A stretch of DNA of 64,000 nt from Deltaproteobacteria bacterium (GTDB lineage Bacteria > Bdellovibrionota > UBA2394), in contig JAFLCD010000003.1 of the NCBI GenBank assembly GCA_017302715.1, positions 1 through 64,000 on the forward strand, written 5' to 3'. A model generated the notes under the pieces. The model was not told the origin of the DNA, did no database searches, and saw nothing but the letters and a program-made list of their open reading frames with translations. Position numbers and translations under genes: made by a program. Positions 23,616-32,237 of the stretch are shown here, piece after piece; the first letter of the stretch is position 1; the number at the start of each line of letters is the position of its first letter.

Positions 23616-26144
23616 TCAATCTCTTCCAAATCCTTGAAATGCCTGCCGAGGACGAACTTTTCGACTGCGATACGAAGCAATCCACGCCACGAAAGTGACA
23701 AGAATTAAAATACCTAAAGGAATATATCCAAACGAGGCGCTCCATTCACCTCCTTCAATATTGAAATAATAAAAGAGCATCAATTTGCTAAAAAGTAGTC
23801 CGATTGTAACTCCGATGACCGAGGGCACGAACGCCAGCAGAACTAATTCAAGAATGAGAAAAATTTGCAATTGGCTCGCACTTGCTCCCACGCATCGTAA
23901 AACGGCAAAGTCTCTTTCTCGGCTTAGAACTTTTTCTTGCGCCAGAACGGCAATCATCGAAATGCCTAAGATTAAAAGAAAGCCAAGAATGCCTTTTAGC
24001 GCAGCAGAAATATTTCCTAAGATTCGTGTAAGATCGCTTTTTATTTGTGCGATATCGACAAGTGAAACAGCGGGTAATTCACGATTGAGTGTTTCGCGAA
24101 TATCAAGTCTCGACTTTAAACCTTCAGCTTCAACGGCTCCGAGATAAGAAAAAGGAAGATCTTCAAATACGCCTTTTTGAAATAGAATTCGAAAACCCGG
24201 TTGAAATTCTGTCCATCGCACAATTCTAAAGTTGCTCACTTTCGCTTCAAAAGGAACTCCGTAAATTTCAAATCCTAAACGGTCTCCAATTTCTACTTGA
24301 TAGCGACGTGCAAATTCGCGGGTCAGCGAAACCTCAGGAAGAAAAGATGCTTCTGAATCATAATCATTCGACCAGAATTTTCCCTGAACGAGTCTTTCTC
24401 GCTCGGGAAGAGAGCTTGCTTCGCTAACCAAAAATTCAGAATTGAATCGTCCATCCTCAGTTTGCTGCTCTGGACTTAGAGCCTTGCCATTGATTTGCTT
24501 CCACCTCACACGTATCCAAGGAGCCCAGTCTATGCGAACATTTTTTTTATTTGAAAGCGCGGCTTCCACAGAATTCTTTTCGCTTTCCCCAAGATCAAAA
24601 ATAAAAAGGCTCGATTGCCTAACAGAATTCTCTACCCGAAATTCTGACTGTAGCTCTCCTTCAAGAGAAGTGATTGCTCCAAGAATCAAAGCCAATACAA
24701 AAAAAAGTGTGGCAGCCAAGATACTCATCGGTCGCTCCCTAAGCAGCATGCGAATAGGAAAAAGAATCGCTATATTAAGTTTTGAAATGGGCAAGCGTGA
24801 TAGAGCCGCGAGCATTGCCCAAGAAATCAAACTACCTGCGGCCAAAATGAAAAGAAGTGCAATGGTTAAAACCGTCGACTGAAGTAAATCCCTTAAAATA
24901 AAAAATTGAAAACACCAGAGAGCTAAAAGAATTCCAAGCGCGAGCAAAATATGCTTTCGATTTAATCGCAAAGCGAGCTCTTGATTTCTCAATAGTAAAA
25001 TTGGTTTAAAATCATTCGCTCCGAGTAGTGCAAACATTGAAAATAAAAAAGGAACGCTTAGTCCGCAGACAGCTGAAAATAAAAAAACTCCAACTCCCGG
25101 CCGACTTTGCAAAGATATCTGAAGAAGTTCCGAAATTTGAGGTACTAAAATTTCAAAAGCAAAATATCCAAGAAGAAGGCCGAGCGCGCAGAAGATAAGT
25201 GAGAATGTAGCAACCGAACTTAAAAGAAATAACTGAATTTGCGCGCGTGCCGCACCTAGAGAGCGAAGCACCGCAAAAAGGTAGCGCCTTTCATAGAGCC
25301 AATTCTGAAAAGCTCCAAACACGGCAAAACCCGAAAGTAAAAGTGCTGCTACGGTGACAAGCTGTGCGAATAACGTCACCTGATCGAAAATGGTTTGAAA
25401 CCCTCGCTCAGCTTCATTGTAAGTAGTCACGCGAAAGGCAGGGTCGTTGATTTCTTTTTTAATTTCGTTGCGAATCTCTCGAGGGTCACGCGAAGTCTCG
25501 TTGAGTTTAATATGATATTCGTAACTTACTCGTCCAGGCCGATCGAGCAGATGTGTAGAATTTAAATGCCGCTCATGAATCCAAACCGTCGGTGCAAAAG
25601 ACAAAAAACTGCCGAGAGAATTTTTCGAATTCAAAAGTAGGCTTACAATTCGAAAATTTGTTTCACCGATTTGAACAAAATCTCCAATATGAAGTCCAAG
25701 GAGCACACTCAAATCTTCCGGAACGATTACAGACGGCTCTGCAAAATTTAAATCTTGGTAAGTTTTTTTATTTGAAAGCTCGTGATTAGAATAAAAAGGA
25801 AAAGCAGAATCCACCACCATCAATCGAACGAATCTACTTTCTTTCGCTTTCTTCGCTTGAAGCATCGTATTGAATTCTAAAGTTTTTGAAATTTGAGTTC
25901 CTCGTGGAAGGTTCGATAAGATGGCGGCCAAAGTAGGTTCAGGCAAATCTCTGAAAGCTTCGATGGCTAAGTCGCCTCCTAGTTGGGAGCGACCTTCATT
26001 ACTGATTTGAGTTTTAATCAAAGTTTCAAACGAGCGAAAAAGAAATAGGCTTGCAATCGCGATGGTGAGAGCGATTCCTGGAAGTACTAGGCGACGTCGT
26101 CCTAAAAAAAGCTCACGCCATGAAGTTTTGACGAGATTCCACAA
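23616..26144 (-). CDS. ABC transporter permease, FtsX-like, YbbP type
   Basis: The 842-residue protein has about ten membrane helices in the MacB/FtsX-permease pattern: one N-terminal helix (about 22-38), a large periplasmic domain, then helical blocks around 250-390, 400-450 and 470-490, and a second periplasmic domain, ending in three helices near 720-830. Its size and its place next to LolD-type ATPase and TesA genes match YbbP of the E. coli ybbAP-tesA cluster. The substrate of YbbAP is not firmly known; hydrophobic molecules or lipids are proposed. The ATG overlaps the ATPase gene by 32 bp. Confidence 0.87.
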   Translation of the reverse strand: MWNLVKTSWRELFLGRRRLVLPGIALTIAIASLFLFRSFETLIKTQISNEGRSQLGGDLAIEAFRDLPEPTLAAILSNLPRGTQISKTLEFNTMLQAKKAKESRFVRLMVVDSAFPFYSNHELSNKKTYQDLNFAEPSVIVPEDLSVLLGLHIGDFVQIGETNFRIVSLLLNSKNSLGSFLSFAPTVWIHERHLNSTHLLDRPGRVSYEYHIKLNETSRDPREIRNEIKKEINDPAFRVTTYNEAERGFQTIFDQVTLFAQLVTVAALLLSGFAVFGAFQNWLYERRYLFAVLRSLGAARAQIQLFLLSSVATFSLIFCALGLLLGYFAFEILVPQISELLQISLQSRPGVGVFLFSAVCGLSVPFLFSMFALLGANDFKPILLLRNQELALRLNRKHILLALGILLALWCFQFFILRDLLQSTVLTIALLFILAAGSLISWAMLAALSRLPISKLNIAILFPIRMLLRERPMSILAATLFFVLALILGAITSLEGELQSEFRVENSVRQSSLFIFDLGESEKNSVEAALSNKKNVRIDWAPWIRVRWKQINGKALSPEQQTEDGRFNSEFLVSEASSLPERERLVQGKFWSNDYDSEASFLPEVSLTREFARRYQVEIGDRLGFEIYGVPFEAKVSNFRIVRWTEFQPGFRILFQKGVFEDLPFSYLGAVEAEGLKSRLDIRETLNRELPAVSLVDIAQIKSDLTRILGNISAALKGILGFLLILGISMIAVLAQEKVLSRERDFAVLRCVGASASQLQIFLILELVLLAFVPSVIGVTIGLLFSKLMLFYYFNIEGGEWSASFGYIPLGILILVTFVAWIASYRSRKVRPRQAFQGFGRD

Positions 26145-26793
26145 CGGAAATTTTTCCTCCTATAATGGGAATCTGTCGATCAGCTCGATTTGCCAGAGAC
26201 ATATCATGAGTGACGAGTAGCAAGGTTTTCTGCCCTCGCATTTCGAGCAGAAGATTCATAACCGTTTCTCCATGCTCGACGTCGAGATTTCCGGTTGGTT
26301 CATCTGCAAATAAAATTTCTGGATCATTGATTAACGCTCGACAGATCGAAACTCTCTGTTGCTCTCCTCCAGAAAGTTGATGAGGACGGTGCGAAGCTCG
26401 ATCTCGCAAACCCACGCGCTCCAAAAGTTCAAAAGCTTTTGCTTCTCCATTGCGTTCACCGGAAAGTTGAAATGGAATCAAAACATTCTCAAGAGCCGTC
26501 ATCGTAGGAATCAAGTGATAGGCCTGAAAAATAAATCCTAAAGATTTTCTCCGAAGCGGAACGAGTTCTTCTTCTGACAAGTTTTCGATCCGCTTTCCAT
26601 CTAGCTCGATCGTGCCTTTTGTCGGTCGATCTAATCCAGCCAACAAACTCAATAGAGTTGTTTTGCCACTGCCAGATTTTCCGATGATAGAAACAAATTC
26701 GCCGCGAGCAATTTCTAAATCAATGCCTTTTAAAATTTCCAATTTTTGTTTGGCGTCAGCGTAGACTTTCCAAAGACCTTGCGCACGAATCAA
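26113..26793 (-). CDS. ABC transporter ATP-binding protein, YbbA/LolD type
   Basis: The 226-residue ATPase has Walker [10 protein letters not shown] (about 38-46), the Q-loop [26 protein letters not shown] typical of LolD/MacB, signature LSGGEQQR (about 139-146), Walker [13 protein letters not shown] (about 159-170) and H-loop LVTHD. It would power the downstream permease. The start overlaps tesA by four bases (ATGA). Confidence 0.93.
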   Translation of the reverse strand: MIRAQGLWKVYADAKQKLEILKGIDLEIARGEFVSIIGKSGSGKTTLLSLLAGLDRPTKGTIELDGKRIENLSEEELVPLRRKSLGFIFQAYHLIPTMTALENVLIPFQLSGERNGEAKAFELLERVGLRDRASHRPHQLSGGEQQRVSICRALINDPEILFADEPTGNLDVEHGETVMNLLLEMRGQKTLLLVTHDMSLANRADRQIPIIGGKISVVESRQNFMA

Positions 26794-27398
26794 GGCGAGC
26801 TCCTCTCCGTTTTTTTTACCAATGGATAAAGAAATTTAAAAATTTCTTCAGCAAGTTTTTCCTGGCCCTTAGCATTAGGATGTATGCGATCGGTAAGATT
26901 CATCTCGATCTTTCCCACGACAGATTGAATATAATTTTTCATGACAGGAATTTTTTCTTCTCGCTCAAGCTCCTCGAAGATTCGATCGAAGTCTTTAGAG
27001 TAATGAGCGCCCAGACTGGTAGGTGCGTCTATCCCAAGCACCGCGACTTTAATTTTCGCCTTTTTTGCCTCGCGGATCATTTCTTTTAAATTTTCTTTTG
27101 TCTTCTTAGGTGAGAGGCCGCGAAGCATATCGTTTCCACCAAGAGCAATGATCACCCAGTCTGGAGACGATTTTTTTATCATCCATCCTAAACGTCGAAG
27201 TCCTCCTGCAGTTGTATCACCCGAAACACCTCCGTTTAAGATCTGGACAGGTATTTTTTCATTTTCGAACTGATTTTGCAGGAGAGTAGGATAGGCTTGG
27301 TCTTCTTTTAATCCATAGCCAGCTGTCAGACTATCACCCACGATTAGGATTTTGGTGGGAAGGGAAAAGATAAGACTAAATAGGAAACTCAGAATCAC
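26790..27398 (-). CDS. tesA: SGNH-hydrolase, thioesterase I / lysophospholipase TesA-like
   Basis: The 202-residue protein has an N-terminal signal sequence (LSFLFSLIFSLPT, about 3-15) and the four SGNH blocks: GDSLTAGYGL (block I, serine at about 22-24), GGVSGDTTAGGL (block II, glycine), ALGGNDMLRGL (block III, asparagine) and DRIHPNAKGQ (block V, Asp and His at about 170). TesA is a periplasmic arylesterase, thioesterase and lysophospholipase. It is upstream of and overlaps the ABC genes, whereas in E. coli it is divergent from ybbAP. Confidence 0.9.
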   Translation of the reverse strand: MILSFLFSLIFSLPTKILIVGDSLTAGYGLKEDQAYPTLLQNQFENEKIPVQILNGGVSGDTTAGGLRRLGWMIKKSSPDWVIIALGGNDMLRGLSPKKTKENLKEMIREAKKAKIKVAVLGIDAPTSLGAHYSKDFDRIFEELEREEKIPVMKNYIQSVVGKIEMNLTDRIHPNAKGQEKLAEEIFKFLYPLVKKTERSSP

Positions 27399-27448
27399 AT
27401 GAGAATCTTAACAATCTTAACGTGAAAAGCTACCCGCTTCGTCAGCCT

Positions 27449-28144
27449 TTATCTTGTGTGCATCCACTTAAAAAGCTTTGGAACAATCAAAAAAACGATC
27501 AAGACAATAAAAAAGAAAATTCCTGCGAGCAAGGCAAGGCTGGTTGCGACGAAAGCATCTTTATATCGATCAGAGGTAACTGAAATCTTAAGTCGTTTAT
27601 CTATTTCGGCAAACGGAGAGGAATCAATTATTTTTATTTTAAGAATAGCGGCCTTGTTCGCTGAAAGTTCAAAGGGAGAGCCAAGGCATAAAAAAGTTTC
27701 TTCAGCGCTCCACGCACACGCATTCGGGACTTCTTGTCCTTCAGAAATTAAATCATCCGTCTCTGATTTGAGGACCCATTTTAATTTAAGATGAGGGTCG
27801 GGAAATTCATTCGAAGATTCACGATCATTTGCAAACATATCGAATCTTTTTTTATAGACGACTTCGATTTGATAACGTGAGGTCAGGTTGGGCAAAACTT
27901 TAAAATTATATTCTTTGTTTGCTTCAGCAGTGATTGGTTCATCAATCACTGTCCATCTATAGACAGAATAATTTTTATAAGCGAAAAAGAATGAATAAAC
28001 AGAAAGGGCTGCGAGTAATATAAAAACACTTAAAACAAGCCAGTTTTTATCTCGGATGGGATGAGCTGGAATTTTCTTTTTGGCAAAAATCGCAATCGCC
28101 GCAAAAAAAAGAACGAGAACGAAGATCTGCATCGTTGAAGTCAT
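27449..28144 (-). CDS. Hypothetical membrane protein
   Basis: The 231-residue protein has two N-terminal membrane helices (about 5-21 and 36-55), a periplasmic or extracytoplasmic domain of about 140 residues, and one C-terminal helix (about 204-225). The soluble part looks beta-rich (KEYNFKVLPNLTSRYQIEVVYKKRF, then VTSDRYKDAF) and holds a pair of cysteines (NACAW and FLCLG) that might form a disulfide. I recognise no family. It stands alone between the tesA cluster and the response regulator. Confidence 0.65.
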   Translation of the reverse strand: MTSTMQIFVLVLFFAAIAIFAKKKIPAHPIRDKNWLVLSVFILLAALSVYSFFFAYKNYSVYRWTVIDEPITAEANKEYNFKVLPNLTSRYQIEVVYKKRFDMFANDRESSNEFPDPHLKLKWVLKSETDDLISEGQEVPNACAWSAEETFLCLGSPFELSANKAAILKIKIIDSSPFAEIDKRLKISVTSDRYKDAFVATSLALLAGIFFFIVLIVFLIVPKLFKWMHTR

Positions 28145-28224
28145 AGACCCATTTTTAAGTCTAGGGTTAAAAATTATTTAAATAAATCGATAATCCACTA
28201 GACGTCTCGCGTTTGCGGCCTCCT

Positions 28225-28635
28225 TCAAGTAATTAAAATCTTAGAAATGAGAGAGCCTAAATTAATCTCGGCTTCCTCTTTTGTTAGAATATGCTCGATC
28301 CCAAGCGCACGAACGTCGTCTTTGGTGAATTTTGGATTCTCGCCCCAGCCGCTAAAAAGCAAAACAAAAGGGATACTTTTTTTATAATTTTTTAAAAATG
28401 AATTCCAAAGTTCCAAACCATCCATTCTTGGCATATTCGTGTCCGACAAAACTAAATCTGGAGGGCGGCCATTCTCGGTAGCTTGCTCTAAAAGCATAAG
28501 AGCATCTGAGCCATGAGAGGCGGTTTTGATCTCAAGCCGATACTCAGGAGGCTTAAATGTCTTAAAAAGATAAAATTTAACCCAATGAACCCAGCCGGGA
28601 TCGTCATCGACAACAATAAAATTAAGTTCACGCAT
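28225..28635 (-). CDS. Single-domain response regulator
   Basis: From the ATG at 28635 the protein has 136 residues and consists only of a receiver domain. The acidic pair is in VVDDDPG (about 7-13), the phospho-acceptor Asp in LSDTNMPRMDG (about 58-68) and the conserved Lys in ILTKEE (about 118). No output domain is present, so it likely works by protein contact. A TTG at 28680 would lengthen it by 15 residues but has no ribosome site. It is divergent from a membrane-bound AraC regulator with about 60 bp between. Confidence 0.83.
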   Translation of the reverse strand: MRELNFIVVDDDPGWVHWVKFYLFKTFKPPEYRLEIKTASHGSDALMLLEQATENGRPPDLVLSDTNMPRMDGLELWNSFLKNYKKSIPFVLLFSGWGENPKFTKDDVRALGIEHILTKEEAEINLGSLISKILIT

Positions 28636-28696
28636 GCCTACAGAATGCAAATTCCTTGACGTTCCGTCGTCCGAGTTCAAGAACTAGTACGTCAAA

Positions 28697-29797
28697 ATGG
28701 AATCGATCGAAGAAATGAAACTGATTAGTTACGGAAGCGTTATCTTTCTTACACTTCTTAACTTTGCATGGCTTGCTGCTTTGCTTTGGAGAAAGTCTTT
28801 TACAACTTCAAGAATCATTCTTTCTTGCCTGTTAGTGGTTTCGACGCTTGTTCATATTTTTCGCATCTGTGCGATTGAGTTTCAAAGTGTTTCGACGTTG
28901 ATGGTGGTGCCGCCTTTAAGAGCGCTCGCCTTTTCACTTTTCTATTTTTATGTCTGCACTTTATTTCCGCCGAAATGGCGAGTGACATTTAAAAATATTT
29001 ATTCGCATCTATTGGTAATTTTAACGGTGGCCCTCATCGCCTCTTTTGCAAATTTTCGTTTTCCAATTTGGGATTGGTGGGTGGTATCGGGTTCTCGATA
29101 TTTTGCACCCATTATGATTGCGATCTGCGGAAGTTATCTTCTTCTTTCGTATCTGCGAGTTTTGCGAGGAAGAAAAATTTTAGAACAAACGAATACAGAT
29201 CCAGATTTGTTTCGAATGCGCTGGGGGTATGTTTTTTTCGGAGTTGGAATTGTGCTGTGGCTTTCGCAATTATTTGGATATTTTCTTCAGTCGCCTGCCC
29301 GTTGGTATTTTGCATTCGAAAATGGCATTTCAGTTTTGAGTATTTGGTTTTTAACAGGATATGCGATTCGACAATCTCCGTTTGTAGATGATGAAGAGAT
29401 TATTCCAGGAGAAAAGTCCGCGGCAAAAACAGGACTTTCTGATTCTGAAGTCGAAGAAATGGCAGTGAAATTAAAAAATCTTCTTATCTCTTCTGGCGCT
29501 TATCACAATCCCAATTTTAAATTGAAAGACGTCGCGAAATTGATTGGCAAGCCCCCTTACTACGCATCAGAAGTTCTCAATCGAGGTTTGAAAACAAATT
29601 TTTTTGATCTCGTCAATTTTCTACGCATTGAAGATGCAAAGGCGCGATTGCGATCTGAAGCTGAACAAAATAAATCGATTCTCGAAATAGCTTATGAATG
29701 TGGTTACAATTCTAAATCTGCTTTTAATTCTGCATTTAAGCGGTGCACCGGTGAGACGCCGTCAAGCTTTCGAACGACGAAAGATAGAATGAGTTAA
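28697..29797 (+). CDS. Membrane-bound AraC-family transcriptional regulator
   Basis: The 366-residue protein has seven likely membrane helices in residues 1-225 (for example LISYGSVIFLTLLNFAWLAALLW near the start, then a Trp-rich extracellular loop FRFPIWDWWVVSG, then IVLWLSQLFGYFLQ). A linker leads to an AraC helix-turn-helix at about 265-360 (KDVAKLIGKPPYYASEVLNRGL, then ILEIAYECGYNSKSAFNSAFKRCTGETPSSFR). Such proteins sense something at the membrane and bind DNA directly. Ligand and targets are not visible. It faces the receiver gene on the other strand. Confidence 0.87.
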   Translation: MESIEEMKLISYGSVIFLTLLNFAWLAALLWRKSFTTSRIILSCLLVVSTLVHIFRICAIEFQSVSTLMVVPPLRALAFSLFYFYVCTLFPPKWRVTFKNIYSHLLVILTVALIASFANFRFPIWDWWVVSGSRYFAPIMIAICGSYLLLSYLRVLRGRKILEQTNTDPDLFRMRWGYVFFGVGIVLWLSQLFGYFLQSPARWYFAFENGISVLSIWFLTGYAIRQSPFVDDEEIIPGEKSAAKTGLSDSEVEEMAVKLKNLLISSGAYHNPNFKLKDVAKLIGKPPYYASEVLNRGLKTNFFDLVNFLRIEDAKARLRSEAEQNKSILEIAYECGYNSKSAFNSAFKRCTGETPSSFRTTKDRMS

Positions 29798-29866
29798 AAA
29801 GAGTGCTCCTTCGATCTCTTGCTTTATTTGCTGGTTATATGATCTCCTAAGACTCGGAGGTGTTTT

Positions 29867-30211
29867 ATGAAACTAGTTGTCGTATTATTTGGTTTGTTTT
29901 TTTCAACTGCAGTTTTGGCTGTAAATCCGCTTGGAGAATCTATGATTGCTTATGAAGGCATTTTAAAAAGCGCTGCCATGAGTAAGATTTATTCTGGCGA
30001 TATCATTAAATCTATTTCAAATGTTCAAAGTGAAAACACTTATCGAATTCAAACGAGCTTTGAGTGCGAAATTTTAGTTGAAGTAAAATTTAATGAATTG
30101 CCTCCTAATACTTTAGGCAACCGAACAGTTAAAGAGGTCAGTGTTTTAGAAATGAGCAAAAACTTTCGACCAGGTACAAAAGTATCTGCTTGCATGCAAG
30201 ATGGAGAGTGA
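29867..30211 (+). CDS. Hypothetical small secreted protein
   Basis: The 114-residue protein has a clear signal peptide (MKLVVVLFGLFFSTAVLA, cleavage near 18). The mature 96 residues look beta-rich and contain two cysteines (SFECEILV and VSACMQDG), possibly a disulfide. A strong ribosome site (CGGAGGTG) lies 5-12 bp before the ATG. It precedes the DUF1428 gene by 2 bp. No family recognised. Confidence 0.65.
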   Translation: MKLVVVLFGLFFSTAVLAVNPLGESMIAYEGILKSAAMSKIYSGDIIKSISNVQSENTYRIQTSFECEILVEVKFNELPPNTLGNRTVKEVSVLEMSKNFRPGTKVSACMQDGE

Positions 30212-30213
30212 TA

Positions 30214-30585
30214 ATGAAAAAATCTTTTAATTACGTAGACGGTTTTGTACTTCCGATTCCAAAGAAAAATATCAGCGCCTACAAAAAAATGGCCACACTT
30301 GCTGCCAAAGTCTGGCGTGATCATGGTGCGATTGATTACGTTGAATGTATTGCTGACGATGTATCAAAAGGCAAAGTCACTTCTTTTCCTCGCAGCGTAA
30401 AACTCAAGAAAAATGAAGTCGTTTTCTTTTCGTGGATTACATACAAATCGCGAGCCCATCGCGATCAAGTGATGAAAAAAGTGATGTCAGATCCTCGCCT
30501 TGCAAAATATATGGACCCAAAAAAGATGCCATTTGATGGAAAAAGAATGTTTTGGGGCGGATTTAAACCAGTCGTAAAATTTTAA
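30214..30585 (+). CDS. DUF1428 family protein (YbaA-like)
   Basis: With the ATG at 30214 the protein has 123 residues and matches the DUF1428 pattern: MKKSFNYVDGFVLPIPKKNISAYKKMA, then KVWRDHGAIDYVECIADDV, then FFSWITYKSRAHRDQVMKKVMSDPRL and GKRMFWGGFKPVV. It has a ferredoxin-like alpha-beta fold in known structures. Its function is unknown. A TTG upstream would add 8 residues inside the previous gene and is not needed. GGAGAG lies 7 bp before the ATG. Confidence 0.86.
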   Translation: MKKSFNYVDGFVLPIPKKNISAYKKMATLAAKVWRDHGAIDYVECIADDVSKGKVTSFPRSVKLKKNEVVFFSWITYKSRAHRDQVMKKVMSDPRLAKYMDPKKMPFDGKRMFWGGFKPVVKF

Positions 30586-31100
30586 TTATTTTTCCAAAGC
30601 ATCGTGCCAGGCTTTAAATCTTCTTGAATCGTTTTTGCAGCTTTGCTGGGCGAAAGTATAGAAGTGTCGACTGTGAGGTCGTACTTTAAACTATTTATTT
30701 TTTCGAATTGAGCGCGAGCGGTTCCGGGTTTTCTATTGGGGCGTTCGAGTTCTCTTTTTTCTAAAATATCTAGCGGAGCTTGGATCCCAACGAAAAATGT
30801 TTCGAAGCCTTTCAAAGACAACGCCACTTCTTTAATCCATTCGTCTTTATGTAAAACGTGGTCGAGAATAAAATGATCAACGGACTGAGCGATGGGCTTT
30901 AATGATTGGTTGAAGCCGGAAATAGATTTTAAAATTAAATTGAAATCCGATTCATTTTCAAAATTAATTTTTCTTGGCATTGATTTTTCTAAGAACTGAT
31001 CCACTCCAAATAAAAAATAATATTCAGGCAAAATTTTTAATAGCTCATTTGCAATAGATGTTTTTCCGGAGCTTGAAGTCCCGTTCAGAATGATGATCAT
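30582..31100 (-). CDS. Chloramphenicol phosphotransferase-like P-loop kinase
   Basis: From the ATG at 31100 (ribosome site AGGGA 7 bp before) the protein has 172 residues. It opens with a P-loop (MIIILNGTSSSGKTS) and has FGVDQFLEKSM, where the aspartate matches the catalytic position of Streptomyces CPT, and a middle LDHVLHKDEWIK. Homologs phosphorylate chloramphenicol or are of unknown substrate; resistance here is not implied. A GTG at 31121 would add 7 residues. It ends 4 bp into the convergent DUF1428 stop. Confidence 0.8.
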   Translation of the reverse strand: MIIILNGTSSSGKTSIANELLKILPEYYFLFGVDQFLEKSMPRKINFENESDFNLILKSISGFNQSLKPIAQSVDHFILDHVLHKDEWIKEVALSLKGFETFFVGIQAPLDILEKRELERPNRKPGTARAQFEKINSLKYDLTVDTSILSPSKAAKTIQEDLKPGTMLWKNN

Positions 31101-31128
31101 AGGTTTCCCTGGGGCATTCACTTCTTGC

Positions 31129-32124
31129 TTACTGAAATGTAGGCATTGGAATAGGGGGCGCTGTAGGTTGTTCTCCGTTTTGCCACAGCACGTTCGCTCT
31201 TATTCCTGCAGAATAAAGTTTTTCAAATTCTCGCATGTCCCAAATGCGTGGAGCCTGCCAATTTGAATCTAAGATAATGACGTATTCATTTACCCCATGA
31301 ACAAATGTTCCAAGTGCTACCACTTGATGTCCGCCATTTGAGGAGCCTGAACTATCCGTTGGCAACCAGAGACGACGATCGGTGGCCGCATTTTTTGAAT
31401 ACTCAAACAATGTATAAGGAGTTTGCGCCATCGTCTTGGCCACATCGAATCGAACAAGAACAGGCAATCCTTGAGCTAAATATTTTCTAAGTTCTGTTTG
31501 AAATCCACTGACTGAATTTGTGGAAATATCGTAAAAAGCTATGCCCGTTTCTCGTGTTGTGTTTGCAACCGCATCTTTCCAATTACTATCACTGTAATAA
31601 TCGTAATGAACTTGTGTTAAAAATCTATGGCGACTTTCTTCTGTCGCGAAATGCTGCTCAATCATTCCATTACCTTTGATGTCTCGATAACGAAGTTGTC
31701 TAAAGGCATTGAAAATTGCATAAGCGGCGCAAGTTCCACCTTGTTGATTTACTGAGCGCGGCACTGGAAATAAATTTGCAAGATTCACTCCGAAATTTAA
31801 ATCCGCCGTTCGGATATCGACCCAGCTTGAAGGAATAAGAACGATGCGTTGTTCAGTGGGAACAAAAACAGCGAGATCATCGTAAGTTCCGTCGATTCGC
31901 CGAAGAAGTCCGAGGAAAATCCCTTTATTTTTTTGCACAGAATTTTCAAGAGAAGAAAATTCTATTTCTCGCCCCAACATAAGATCGTAATTTAAACCCG
32001 CTGCAGCTTTAGAAATGATAACGGTGCAACGAGGAGAATCTGCGTAACATTTCTGCTCGCAAATAAATGCAGAAAATAAAATGAAAATAGAAATTAAGAA
32101 TTTTTTTGAATGTGAACCCTTCAT
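31129..32124 (-). CDS. Secreted papain-like (C1/C39-type) cysteine protease-like protein
   Basis: The 331-residue protein has a signal peptide (KKFLISIFILFSAFICEQKCYA, about 7-28). A papain-like arrangement can be seen: NQQGGTCAAYAIFNAFR (Gln near 127, candidate nucleophile C132), GGHQVVALG (candidate His 266) and IILDSNWQAP (candidate Asn 288). The order Gln-Cys-His-Asn and the spacing match clan CA. The Trp usually after the active-site cysteine is Ala here. The N-terminal 115 residues are not a recognised propeptide. I infer an exported peptidase or transglutaminase-like enzyme; this is not certain. Confidence 0.68.
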   Translation of the reverse strand: MKGSHSKKFLISIFILFSAFICEQKCYADSPRCTVIISKAAAGLNYDLMLGREIEFSSLENSVQKNKGIFLGLLRRIDGTYDDLAVFVPTEQRIVLIPSSWVDIRTADLNFGVNLANLFPVPRSVNQQGGTCAAYAIFNAFRQLRYRDIKGNGMIEQHFATEESRHRFLTQVHYDYYSDSNWKDAVANTTRETGIAFYDISTNSVSGFQTELRKYLAQGLPVLVRFDVAKTMAQTPYTLFEYSKNAATDRRLWLPTDSSGSSNGGHQVVALGTFVHGVNEYVIILDSNWQAPRIWDMREFEKLYSAGIRANVLWQNGEQPTAPPIPMPTFQ

Positions 32125-32199
32125 CGCGTTTTAAGCTAGTGGAGCTGATAAGTCCTGGTCAAGGGATGCCAGAAGGCGCTTAAGTTGCGGATTTCGGGG

Positions 32200-32214
32200 A
32201 CTTTTCAGAAAAGT
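32200..32214. promoter_or_regulatory. Short palindrome upstream of the HEXXH lipoprotein
   Basis: ACTTTTC-A-GAAAAGT, two 7-bp arms around one base, ends 23 bp before the lipoprotein ATG and lies in the 113-bp spacer to the divergent protease-like gene. It could be an operator or a small hairpin. The base composition makes a chance origin possible. Confidence 0.3.
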
Positions 32215-32237
32215 GGAACCCTGCTAGAAAGCCGCGT

